The notes beneath the pieces were generated by a model that made no database searches, was not told the origin of the DNA, and worked only from the letters and a program-made list of their open reading frames with translations. A program made the position numbers and the translations under genes. This document shows, one piece after another, positions 22,301 through 25,277 of a DNA stretch of 25,277 bases. Position 1 is the first letter of the stretch. Every line of letters starts with the position of its first letter. Origin of the DNA: Saccoglossus kowalevskii (taxonomy: Eukaryota; Hemichordata; Enteropneusta; Harrimaniidae); NCBI RefSeq assembly GCF_000003605.2, contig NW_003151293.1, positions 1 through 25,277 on the forward strand, given 5' to 3'.

Positions 22301-24384
22301 AGTCTATCTGGAATTAAATGTAATTTAATATTAGTATTTATTCGTTACATCACACATCCAAAACTTTTAACTGATCAAGTTCATATTTAGCATGTAACAT
22401 ATATGGCACCACTTTTGATTATTGACAACAGAGACAACACGTTTGGCCATTTGTTTCTTGCAAATGTGTTTACCAAACAACTTGATATTTAGTACATAAC
22501 ATGTTTTTCCATAACTTCTTACGAGGACAAATTATTATCGATATCAGTCACTTGGTTTGACCGTTATCTTGTATTTCCCCTAAACAGACAATTTATCATA
22601 AATATTTCAATTGATAAACCTATTTTTTGTATATAACTTGTATTACAGAGCTTCTTATAAAAATACTAATATATAATTTTGAGCAGTCACATGGTTAGGC
22701 CGCAATTTCCGGCAAAAATGGCAACATTTTGGGGCATTTGTTTATTTCTCATGACTTATATGAAAAGTAAAACGAGTTTTAATTGTCACGTGATTTCGGC
22801 ACCATTTAGCATTTTTTCAAAGAAATTGCCAAAATGTATAGTGTTTGGTGGAATGTATTCATTTTACAATAATTGCATGCAATAATAGCTTATTGATGGC
22901 ACTGCACAAAGTATACCTGTCACTACACCTCAAGTGCACACCATCCATTCAATGGAATGCTATAATTTTTTTCTGTCCTGACAGAGAAAACTGGTACACC
23001 TGACTTTCAAAATTGTGATTGGCCACGTGGTCCGGAGAGTCCATTTAAAGCTATACCGAAACATCCTTTCAGTGGTATCAACACTGTAATAAATATTTAA
23101 ATAAGTAATATTTAAGGGTCAAGTCAACTGTTGTGTTTAAGTTCAGTTTATGCTTTCTTCTTTCTTCTCGTTTGCTAGTATCTATATGTAAAGCACATTA
23201 GGCTGGCCATGTGGTTTGAATTTCTTCTACACAGGGTGTTGTTGTGAAATGATTTTGTGCCGATTTTGATTTGCCGATTTGAGAAAAATATAATTATTTT
23301 GGCCAGTCACGTGGTTTCACTGTTATTTTTGTCGAAAAATGCTAGAAATGTTAAACATTTGTTTGGCAGAAATGTTTGGATTTCAGGCAGAAATTACCAC
23401 ATTTTGGGACATTTGTTTCTCATGTATGACCAAGAAAAGTGAAATATTTTTAATCAGTCACGTGGTTTGACAACCATCTTGAAATTTCAGCAAAAATGGC
23501 TACAATTTGAGGAGTGCTTCTTCTCGATCGACTTGATATTTTATAAATAACATTTAATGCTAAAGCCTATTGTAGAAAATGTTGAATCACATGGGCTGGC
23601 CTCAACCTTGGATTCTCAGCAAAAATGGGGAAAGTGTGGCTCATGTCTGTCTCATTGATGCTTTAGCAGACCATCAACAAAGCAACCTCCGAGAAAAAAT
23701 AGTAGATATATTAGTGGGTATAGCTTTACAACTTTATTGGGCATTGTCAGTGTGACAAATGATTTATTCAAATGAAAATCTCAATCATGATATTTGTAAT
23801 TGATATAACCATGTACATTATTGAAACAGGATACTCACCTAACTCACAGTCATAACCAGTAAAACCAATATCGCAAATGCAAGTATACGAATCGAACATT
23901 GGAACGCATGTTCCATTATTTTTACATGATGAACTGTCACATAAATGTAGTTTTGGGTAATCTATAATATAATCAAAATAATACAATTTTGAATTGTAAC
24001 ATTTTATTTCATCTCAAATTTAGCAGCAATCAACAGTATGCGAACACCTGAAAAATTTTGTCAAATGTGTGATTTTTTAAAAGTGATTATTATGTGACCC
24101 CAAACACATACCACAGTATTGTCCTGGTGATCCTATGGAACATTTTCCTTTCGTAGTGTAGCGTGAATAACACACCGTTGCATTGTCTGTAAAGTCTCCA
24201 AAGTCTATTCGTCGACAGTAGTTGCCATAAAAAATGCCCTGCAATCTGTATATATTAGTATTCATATCTGTGTAACCATGCAGAATTGTTTCCCAGAATT
24301 CACATTGGACGCCATTTTGCATGACATTCTTTACACCGCGATAATCGTCTTTGTATGGAGCCCAGTGACATTCACCAATACCAC
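2604..24384 (-). CDS. Multidomain LDLa/LRR G-protein-coupled receptor with pseudokinase tail (26 exons, 5' partial)
   Basis: This is the chain of all minus-strand exons, listed singly below. Spliced coding length is 5,057 nt, about 1,684 residues, ending at TAA (2606-2604). Approximate residues from the first visible one: kringle 1-91, EGF 92-132, Link-like 133-227, discoidin 228-406, PAN 407-499, CUB 500-641, C-type lectin 642-781, linker 782-794, seven LDLa-type repeats 795-1079, LRR 1080-1211, 7TM 1212-1558, kinase-like tail 1559-1684. Most ectodomain modules are bounded by phase-1 introns, the LRR exons by phase-2 introns. The LDLa-LRR-7TM part follows the GRL101/relaxin-receptor plan; the ligand is unknown. 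No start codon or signal peptide is visible, so the gene continues past the right edge. It could instead be two adjacent genes, but no stop, start or promoter-like break appears in the chain. Confidence 0.85.
2896..3140 (-). CDS. Exon: kinase-like tail, part 1 (degenerate catalytic loop)
   Basis: This 245-nt exon follows acceptor ttctcgtctgttag in phase 1 and ends in phase 0 at AAAGAT|GTAAGA. Joined to the 7TM exon it reads [19 protein letters not shown]. Residues [15 protein letters not shown] resemble strands beta4-beta5 and the hinge of a protein kinase. [18 protein letters not shown] resembles helix alphaE, and [12 protein letters not shown] aligns with the catalytic loop HRDLKxxNxxx. The catalytic Asp is Asn and the Lys is Asp; only the His and the late Asn are kept. 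The glycine loop and beta3 lysine are absent. I infer an inactive, truncated kinase fold. Confidence 0.7.
3394..4433 (-). CDS. Exon: seven-transmembrane GPCR domain (LGR/GRL101 type)
   Basis: This 1,040-nt exon follows acceptor tttgttgttgcag (phase 2) and ends at AAGTAG|GTGAGT (phase 1). All helices are visible: TM1 around [16 protein letters not shown]2 with [10 protein letters not shown]3 with conserved LCKISG and an NRW motif in place of DRY/ERW, TM4 around [18 protein letters not shown]2 cysteine in TICLPY, TM5 around [17 protein letters not shown]6 [16 protein letters not shown], and TM7 FNPIFYS (NPxxY). Class A, leucine-rich-repeat subgroup. The open frame runs on about 15 codons past the donor, but that stretch is intron. 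The positively charged SSKKGRKRE tail leads into the kinase-like exons. Confidence 0.93.
4860..4931 (-). CDS. Exon: leucine-rich repeat 4 (72 nt)
   Basis: This 72-nt exon is phase 2 to 2, with acceptor tattttacag and donor ATACT|GTAAGT. It encodes [20 protein letters not shown] then MRIL. It joins the 7TM exon as [13 protein letters not shown], the hinge sequence seen between LRRs and helix 1 in LGR and relaxin receptors (..TDEY..CC). Confidence 0.92.
4932..6208 (-). other. Intron between LRR 3 and LRR 4
   Basis: This is about 1.28 kb. On the minus strand 5391-5004 has two overlapping open frames of about 85 and 72 codons with unusually few stops for this AT content. Neither has acceptor/donor sites in phase with the LRR exons, nor a domain I recognise. 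An old transposon fragment is possible. The rest is AT-rich and featureless. Confidence 0.5.
6209..6280 (-). CDS. Exon: leucine-rich repeat 3 (72 nt)
   Basis: This 72-nt exon is phase 2 to 2, with acceptor tttgctttttag and donor TTATTT|GTAAGT. It encodes [20 protein letters not shown] then LRYL, a canonical typical-type LRR. The next repeat exon is about 1.3 kb away. Confidence 0.92.
6512..6583 (-). CDS. Exon: leucine-rich repeat 2 (72 nt)
   Basis: This exon is exactly 72 nt, phase 2 to 2, with acceptor tttcgttcgatag and donor ATATT|GTAAGT. It encodes [20 protein letters not shown] then LLIL, a canonical 24-residue repeat with the LxxNxI core and F..L cap. One repeat per 72-nt phase-2 exon is the known gene structure of glycoprotein-hormone and relaxin-type LGRs. 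Confidence 0.92.
6701..6778 (-). CDS. Exon: leucine-rich repeat 1 (78 nt)
   Basis: This exon is phase 2 to 2, with acceptor ataaattccag and donor CTGCT|GTAAGT. It encodes [20 protein letters not shown] then PYLGLL. It is a divergent LRR, 6 nt longer than the 72-nt exons that follow. The first repeat after the cap is commonly irregular. Confidence 0.8.
7044..7146 (-). CDS. Exon: LRR N-terminal cap
   Basis: The exon is 103 nt, entering in phase 1 and leaving in phase 2, with acceptor cttttgttcag and donor AGTTT|GTAAGT. It encodes [20 protein letters not shown], the CxxxCxCxG..V.C pattern of the cysteine-rich cap that starts LRR stacks in LGR-type receptors. The phase change from 1 to 2 here marks the switch from shuffled ectodomain modules to the LRR exon series. 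Confidence 0.88.
7434..7553 (-). CDS. Exon: LDLa repeat 7
   Basis: This 120-nt exon is phase 1 to 1, with acceptor tttactctgcag and donor TGTA|GTAAGT. It encodes [20 protein letters not shown], then [18 protein letters not shown], a complete LDLa module with GDDE in place of SDE. It is the last repeat before the LRR cap and joins as YYC-N-VKCQDGC. Confidence 0.92.
7554..8150 (-). other. Intron between LDLa 6 and LDLa 7
   Basis: This is about 600 nt of AT-rich sequence. No additional LDLa exon or repeat was found on reading all frames. Confidence 0.55.
8151..8267 (-). CDS. Exon: LDLa repeat 6
   Basis: This 117-nt exon is phase 1 to 1, with acceptor tgcacttttaag and donor TGCG|GTGAGT. It encodes [20 protein letters not shown], then [17 protein letters not shown]. 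It is a complete six-cysteine LDLa with the calcium-cage run CPDGEDE. It joins in frame to repeat 5 (NNC-G-NFTC) and repeat 7 (EC-D-DYKC), and an NFT glycosylation sequon spans the first junction. Confidence 0.92.
8268..8893 (-). other. Intron between LDLa 5 and LDLa 6, with a small hairpin
   Basis: This is about 625 nt with no extra exon seen. Near 8474-8510 a short CA run lies inside an imperfect palindrome (atggtaca ... tgtgtaccat) that could form a hairpin. It looks like a simple-repeat accident rather than a functional site. Confidence 0.5.
8894..9034 (-). CDS. Exon: LDLa repeat 5 (divergent, long)
   Basis: This 141-nt exon, phase 1 to 1, ends at TGTG|GTATGT. It encodes [20 protein letters not shown], then [20 protein letters not shown] and LNNC. 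The first half is a good LDLa. The second half keeps an acidic DIDD but lacks SDE and has an insertion before the last cysteines. The acceptor is a tandem CAGCAG, so the start may be 9034 or 9031, changing one residue. Confidence 0.8.
9117..9236 (-). CDS. Exon: LDLa repeat 4 (atypical)
   Basis: This 120-nt exon is phase 1 to 1, with acceptor ctcttatcacag and donor TGCG|GTAAGA. It encodes [20 protein letters not shown], then [19 protein letters not shown]. The LDLa core is clear, but an extra cysteine (AYC) and a stretched acidic loop (EKENAPDE) replace DGSDE. Calcium binding may therefore be altered. There is no frameshift and both splice sites are good. Confidence 0.85.
9434..9565 (-). CDS. 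Exon: LDLa repeat 3
   Basis: This 132-nt exon is phase 1 to 1, with acceptor gttttcacaag and donor AACG|GTAAAT. It encodes [20 protein letters not shown], then [18 protein letters not shown]. It is a complete six-cysteine LDLa repeat with the SDE signature. A possible N-glycosylation site (NRS) precedes the second cysteine. Confidence 0.92.
9799..9906 (-). CDS. Exon: LDLa-like repeat 2 (reduced cysteines)
   Basis: The exon is 108 nt, phase 1 to 1, with acceptor cttcactctag and donor TGCG|GTTAGG. It encodes [20 protein letters not shown] then [14 protein letters not shown]. The acidic calcium end DCDDSSDE..C is kept, but only four cysteines remain: the usual first cysteine and the C.....C pair around PYS are altered. 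Low-cysteine LDLa modules of this kind are plausible in GRL101-like receptors. The donor is non-optimal at +3/+4. Confidence 0.8.
10221..10337 (-). CDS. Exon: LDLa repeat 1
   Basis: This 117-nt exon is phase 1 to 1, with acceptor tttcattag and donor TGTG|GTAACG. It encodes [20 protein letters not shown], then [16 protein letters not shown]. All six LDLa cysteines and the calcium-cage acidic run CDN...DNSDE are present. In LDL-receptor-type modules this fold binds ligands through a Ca-stabilised acidic loop. Confidence 0.92.
10557..10595 (-). CDS. Mini-exon: 13-residue linker
   Basis: This 39-nt exon lies between acceptor ataatgtttttag and donor AAAG|GTATGA, phase 1 on both sides. It encodes [12 protein letters not shown] with a possible N-glycosylation site (NIT). 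No domain is recognised. Skipping it would keep the frame, so it may be a cassette exon. It links the lectin domain to the first LDLa repeat. The call rests on splice signals and phase only. Confidence 0.55.
10744..10880 (-). CDS. Exon: C-type lectin-like domain, part 3
   Basis: The exon starts 1 nt into a codon after acceptor ttactttcag. It encodes [19 protein letters not shown], then [11 protein letters not shown] and NQFICKKS, the CTLD end ..p....E.C.......W.d..C.....FIC. The sugar-site motif reads QPN with WHD in place of the usual EPN/QPD and WND, so sugar binding is uncertain. The donor is drawn at ATAG|GTTTAA. A second donor 18 nt downstream, AGAG|GCAAGT (exon end 10726), is a GC-AG type, also phase 1, and looks stronger apart from the GC. 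Confidence 0.85.
11044..11125 (-). CDS. Exon: C-type lectin-like domain, part 2
   Basis: This 82-nt exon (phase 1 in, phase 2 out) has acceptor gttacgttcag and donor AAGAG|GTGAAT. It encodes [20 protein letters not shown] then YTDWDLK, the central CTLD block GL.d...eg.w.W.dG.p..yt.W. It is a short exon that depends entirely on its neighbours for identification, and the frame fits both sides perfectly. Confidence 0.92.
12400..12640 (-). mobile_element. tRNA-derived SINE-like element
   Basis: Read on the minus strand, ggtatcatagtgg (12620-12608) resembles a pol III A box of tRNA origin, and aagttcaaatt (12577-12567) resembles a B box (GGTTCGANTCC) at about the right distance. Between them cactcatgatcggtagaccc resembles a tRNA body. 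The 3' body and exact ends are not defined. It is degraded and probably silent. Confidence 0.55.
13570..16310 (+). mobile_element. Degraded CR1/L2-clade LINE
   Basis: An endonuclease domain is visible from about 13800 ([19 protein letters not shown], then [10 protein letters not shown], and DFNLHLDD further on). A reverse transcriptase follows at about 15000-15700, with [55 protein letters not shown] and [12 protein letters not shown]. The order, the wording of these motifs and the 3' end (ggcgctttataaattacg then a TTA array) fit the L2/CR1 group. Frameshifts near 14090 and 15390 and an in-frame stop after LTSYL break the ORF, so the copy is dead. It lies antisense to the host gene inside the lectin intron. 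The 5' end is approximate. Confidence 0.85.
16257..16310 (+). repeat. TTA trinucleotide microsatellite (LINE tail)
   Basis: About 17 uninterrupted copies of ATT/TTA directly follow the LINE 3' end. Short tandem repeats at this position are the usual tail of L2/CR1-type elements, and the run has probably expanded since insertion. Confidence 0.9.
17185..17385 (-). CDS. Exon: C-type lectin-like domain, part 1
   Basis: The exon is 201 nt, phase 1 to 1, with acceptor ttattttatag and donor ATTG|GTAAGT. It encodes [17 protein letters not shown], then [29 protein letters not shown] and GWTYIG, the textbook first half of a CTLD (C....W....SCY.......A...C...gA.L..i....e..f). The WIGL strand is completed only by splicing across the 6-kb intron to the next exon, giving WTYI-GLSDK. 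Confidence 0.92.
17552..17615 (-). pseudogene. Decayed partial copy of CUB exon 3' end
   Basis: This stretch resembles 18011-18074, the end of the CUB exon plus the start of its intron, at roughly three quarters identity by eye. Shared blocks include taaatgcacacataa, ttgatttaa, ccgattc and cttgat. The copy lies in the same orientation about 460 nt away, in the intron between CUB and CTLD. It lacks an intact donor and open frame, so it looks like the remnant of a local tandem duplication. Confidence 0.6.
18039..18464 (-). CDS. Exon: CUB domain
   Basis: This 426-nt exon, phase 1 to 1, follows acceptor acacctgtag and ends at AAGAAG|GTATTT. CUB hallmarks are clear: [42 protein letters not shown], then [17 protein letters not shown]. 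The four core cysteines are present, and the acidic residues in FVEFD, TDYVEV and TSDNHD fit a calcium-binding CUB site. A partial decayed copy of the 3' end of this exon and its donor-side intron lies near 17552-17615. CUB modules usually mediate extracellular protein binding. Confidence 0.9.
18637..18915 (-). CDS. Exon: PAN/apple-like domain
   Basis: The exon is 279 nt, phase 1 to 1, with acceptor ttttgcatcag and donor GATG|GTAAGT. Its cysteine pattern, [20 protein letters not shown] then STCMFG, matches the four-cysteine PAN/apple core C...C....F.C....y......C. PAN modules mediate protein or carbohydrate contacts in plasminogen-family proteins and many invertebrate surface proteins. It lies between discoidin and CUB. 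The domain call rests on the cysteine spacing, which I read by eye. Confidence 0.75.
18916..20822 (-). other. Intron between discoidin and PAN exons
   Basis: This 1.9-kb intron contains the inverted-repeat element at 19041-19928. The remaining part, 19933-20822, is AT-rich. A frame at 20601-20407 with a hydrophobic run was read but has no splice-site support. Confidence 0.6.
19041..19928. mobile_element. Non-autonomous DNA transposon (TIR element, TTAA target site)
   Basis: The left end reads GGTAGAGATGCA (19041-19052). The right end is its exact reverse complement, TGCATCTCTACC (19917-19928). Each end is flanked by TTAA (19037-19040 and 19929-19932), as expected for a 4-bp target-site duplication. 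The 888-bp interior has no long open frame, so it is non-autonomous. TTAA duplication is the hallmark of the piggyBac superfamily, although these termini do not start with the CCC-type ends most familiar there. Confidence 0.8.
20823..20979 (-). CDS. Exon: discoidin / F5/8 type C domain, last part
   Basis: This 157-nt exon starts in phase 0 (acceptor ttttatgcag) and ends in phase 1 (GACG|GTAAGA). It joins in frame as GRKR-VFTPLN. The segment [20 protein letters not shown] followed by [10 protein letters not shown] matches the discoidin C-terminal signature P.i.AR.iRi.....lR.El. Other frames of this stretch hit stops. The closing cysteine sits inside the last strand rather than just after it, a minor deviation. 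It joins onward to the PAN exon 1.9 kb away. Confidence 0.8.
21074..21453 (-). CDS. Exon: discoidin / F5/8 type C domain, first part
   Basis: This 380-nt exon starts in phase 1 after acceptor aatgtttcag and ends in phase 0 at AAAAAGG|GTAAGA. It begins [18 protein letters not shown], matching the classic discoidin opening C..pLGMEdg.I...qi.aSS. Later [17 protein letters not shown] fits the W-qvDLg..- .i.gi strands, and [17 protein letters not shown] fits the v..y.l.yS.dg..W stretch. Discoidin domains bind phospholipid, collagen or glycans. The second half is in the next exon. Confidence 0.85.
21471..21587. repeat. TATTA pentanucleotide microsatellite
   Basis: About 23 near-perfect tandem copies of TATTA. 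On the gene's strand the array is (TAATA)n and ends only 17 nt upstream of the discoidin exon acceptor, so it occupies the branch-point region. The long plus-strand frame encoding repeated IILYY is an artefact of this array. Confidence 0.97.
21793..22077 (-). CDS. Exon: Link-like (hyaluronan-binding type) domain
   Basis: The exon is 285 nt, phase 1 to 1, with acceptor tatctattcag and donor ACAG|GTACCA. It encodes [26 protein letters not shown] and [11 protein letters not shown], then AFCTRN near the end. This follows the Link (Xlink) pattern of F-eA..C, ATL and G-E..yGW. Only the outer cysteine pair is obvious; the inner pair seen in CD44, TSG-6 and aggrecan Link modules is missing. A C-type-lectin-like fold is the alternative. 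The donor is weaker than its neighbours, and reading through it would add a short tail and a stop. Confidence 0.65.
22078..23838 (-). other. Intron between EGF and Link-like exons
   Basis: This is a 1.76-kb intron. Much of 22360-23640 is made of a diverged interspersed/tandem repeat described separately. No additional exon with phase-1 borders was found. Confidence 0.6.
22360..23640 (+). repeat. Diverged repeat family with CAGTCACGTGG core
   Basis: A shared unit recurs in direct orientation: cAGTCACGTGGTTTGAC, then an ATTTCAGCAAAAATGGC-like block, then ttTTGGGGCATTTGTTTCTC, then a CTTGATATTT...ATAACAT block. Unit starts are visible near 22545, 22684, 22785, 23202, 23304, 23454 and 23586, with several spacings of 100-150 nt. 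Copies are strongly diverged, and some carry CACATGG or CACTTGG instead of CACGTGG. It looks like an old satellite or nested repeat. Confidence 0.65.
23839..23961 (-). CDS. Exon: EGF-like domain
   Basis: This 123-nt exon has phase 1 on both sides, acceptor tatattatag and donor TTAG|GTGAGT. It encodes a standard EGF module with six cysteines: [13 protein letters not shown], then YTCIC and GYDCEL. The GFTGYDC ending is typical. No clear Ca-binding DxxE start is present. The kringle exon joins to it as [12 protein letters not shown], and it joins onward to the Link-like exon. Confidence 0.9.
   Translation of the reverse strand: MTQNYIYVTVHHVKIMEHAFQCSIRILAFAILVLLVMTVS
24112..24384 (-). CDS. Exon: kringle domain
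   Basis: The exon (273 nt, phase 1 to 1) follows acceptor tttattgcag and ends at TGTG|GTATGT. All six canonical kringle cysteines are visible, in GEC, VQCEFW, GNYCRR, VCYSR, GKC and QYC. The QxW-like CEFW and the NYCRR motif are diagnostic. Kringles are extracellular ligand-binding modules best known from plasminogen, ROR kinases and HGF. This is the first exon found in the window. The 2-nt start means at least one upstream exon is missing. Confidence 0.85.
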
Positions 24385-25277
24385 CTGCAATAAAGAAATG
24401 ATATGTGAGGTTCATAGTATTATTTATGTTGCCCTTATCTCCTTGCAGACAAGATGTTTCTGTGCCACATATGTTATGTTCTACATCATTTATCTGATAC
24501 GTGCATAATTCATCACGGGATTTTCAGACAAAAACATCACAGTTAAACCAATTGACAATTACTTTGATTAATCTTTTTCCCATGGCACATATATTATATG
24601 TAACAATTTTGCAATCCCTATTTACATGTGTATATAATTATTTGCACCCAAATTACTTATATATAATGAAAGTAACAATAAATTTTATTAATTATAATAG
24701 ATTAAGAATGCAATTATTTAAATGACCAATGAAATTAAATTAAATTATTTACAAAGAAAGAAGGAAAATGAAAATAAATTAAATTCAGGTCAGCATTTTT
24801 CCAATTTGGATACAATGTGTTTGGTATACATGTTAGCGTAATAAAGTATGTTTTGCCAGTTTTATACATTATTCAATGCTTGGCTAATTATATACATCGA
24901 ATTTCGCAAGTATATTAGTTTCTCAATAATATATATTAAGGTAGCGAGAGTAATATTTACATTGAAAATTTCGAATTTTTCACATTTAAAATTTTATTTC
25001 CTAATTGATGGAATGTACTATTAACTTTGAAATGCTGGAGTCGAAATAACAAATAATGTCATGAACGTTGTATAAAATACAGGTTTCACGTAGAGAGGCA
25101 AAGCAACCTAATTTGTATAAGCAAAAAAAGAAACGACACACATTTAATCTCTATGCGTTGGTATTTGCAGCTCATTTGATCCAGTGAGTGCAAACAATTC
25201 AAATAACAAAATGCAACTGTCATACATTATGAAACGTTAATACAGAAAAAACATATTTTTAAAAAGATTGAACCTTG
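24385..25277 (-). other. 5' intron of the receptor gene (to window edge)
   Basis: The kringle exon begins mid-codon, so this stretch must be intron leading to exons outside the window. I saw no acceptor/donor-bounded open segment with a domain signature here. It is AT-rich with short homopolymer runs. Confidence 0.55.

Noticed and set aside
24278-24508. Plus-strand frame of 76 codons
   Set aside because: Overlaps the kringle exon on the other strand and shows no domain.
1-25277. CRISPR arrays, bacterial operons, rRNA or intact tRNA genes
   Set aside because: None seen. Tandem repeats are simple microsatellites or diverged intronic units, and the only tRNA-like sequence is the SINE head.

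Overview
The window looks like AT-rich animal nuclear DNA. It has long introns, GT-AG splice sites, non-LTR retrotransposons, a SINE, microsatellites and a terminal-inverted-repeat element. The main gene resembles the LDLa/LRR receptor family typified by snail GRL101, so a mollusc, annelid, brachiopod or other marine invertebrate is plausible. The sequence alone does not settle the species.

One very large minus-strand gene fills most of the window. I traced 26 exons from 24384 down to a stop codon at 2604. Every junction has a plausible acceptor and donor, and reading phase is preserved across all of them. The joined product is about 1,684 residues and is open at its N terminus, so the signal peptide and first exons lie beyond the right edge. 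The domain order is kringle, EGF, Link-like, discoidin (F5/8 type C), PAN/apple, CUB, C-type lectin, short linker, seven LDLa-type repeats, LRR N-cap plus four LRR exons, a seven-helix receptor domain, and a short kinase-like tail without the catalytic residues. The LDLa-LRR-7TM half matches the GRL101/relaxin-receptor plan. The N-terminal stack of adhesion and lectin modules and the C-terminal pseudokinase are the unusual parts.

Layout: 1-1000 is AT-rich flank with no recognisable gene. 1000-1960 holds a decayed minus-strand LINE end. 2604-3140 carries the pseudokinase exons, 3394-4433 the 7TM exon, 4860-7146 the LRR exons, 7434-10337 the LDLa exons, and 10557-17385 the lectin domain. The lectin domain is split by a 6-kb intron that contains a SINE and a degraded plus-strand CR1/L2-type LINE ending in a TTA tail. 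CUB and PAN are at 18039-18915. A TTAA-flanked inverted-repeat element (19041-19928) sits in the PAN/discoidin intron. Discoidin, Link, EGF and kringle exons occupy 20823-24384. A TATTA microsatellite abuts the discoidin acceptor, and a degenerate CACGTG-bearing repeat family fills the Link/EGF intron.

The simplest functional reading (inference) is a cell-surface receptor that senses a ligand or particle through a multi-module ectodomain and signals through a leucine-rich-repeat-type 7TM core with a non-catalytic kinase-like cytoplasmic tail.
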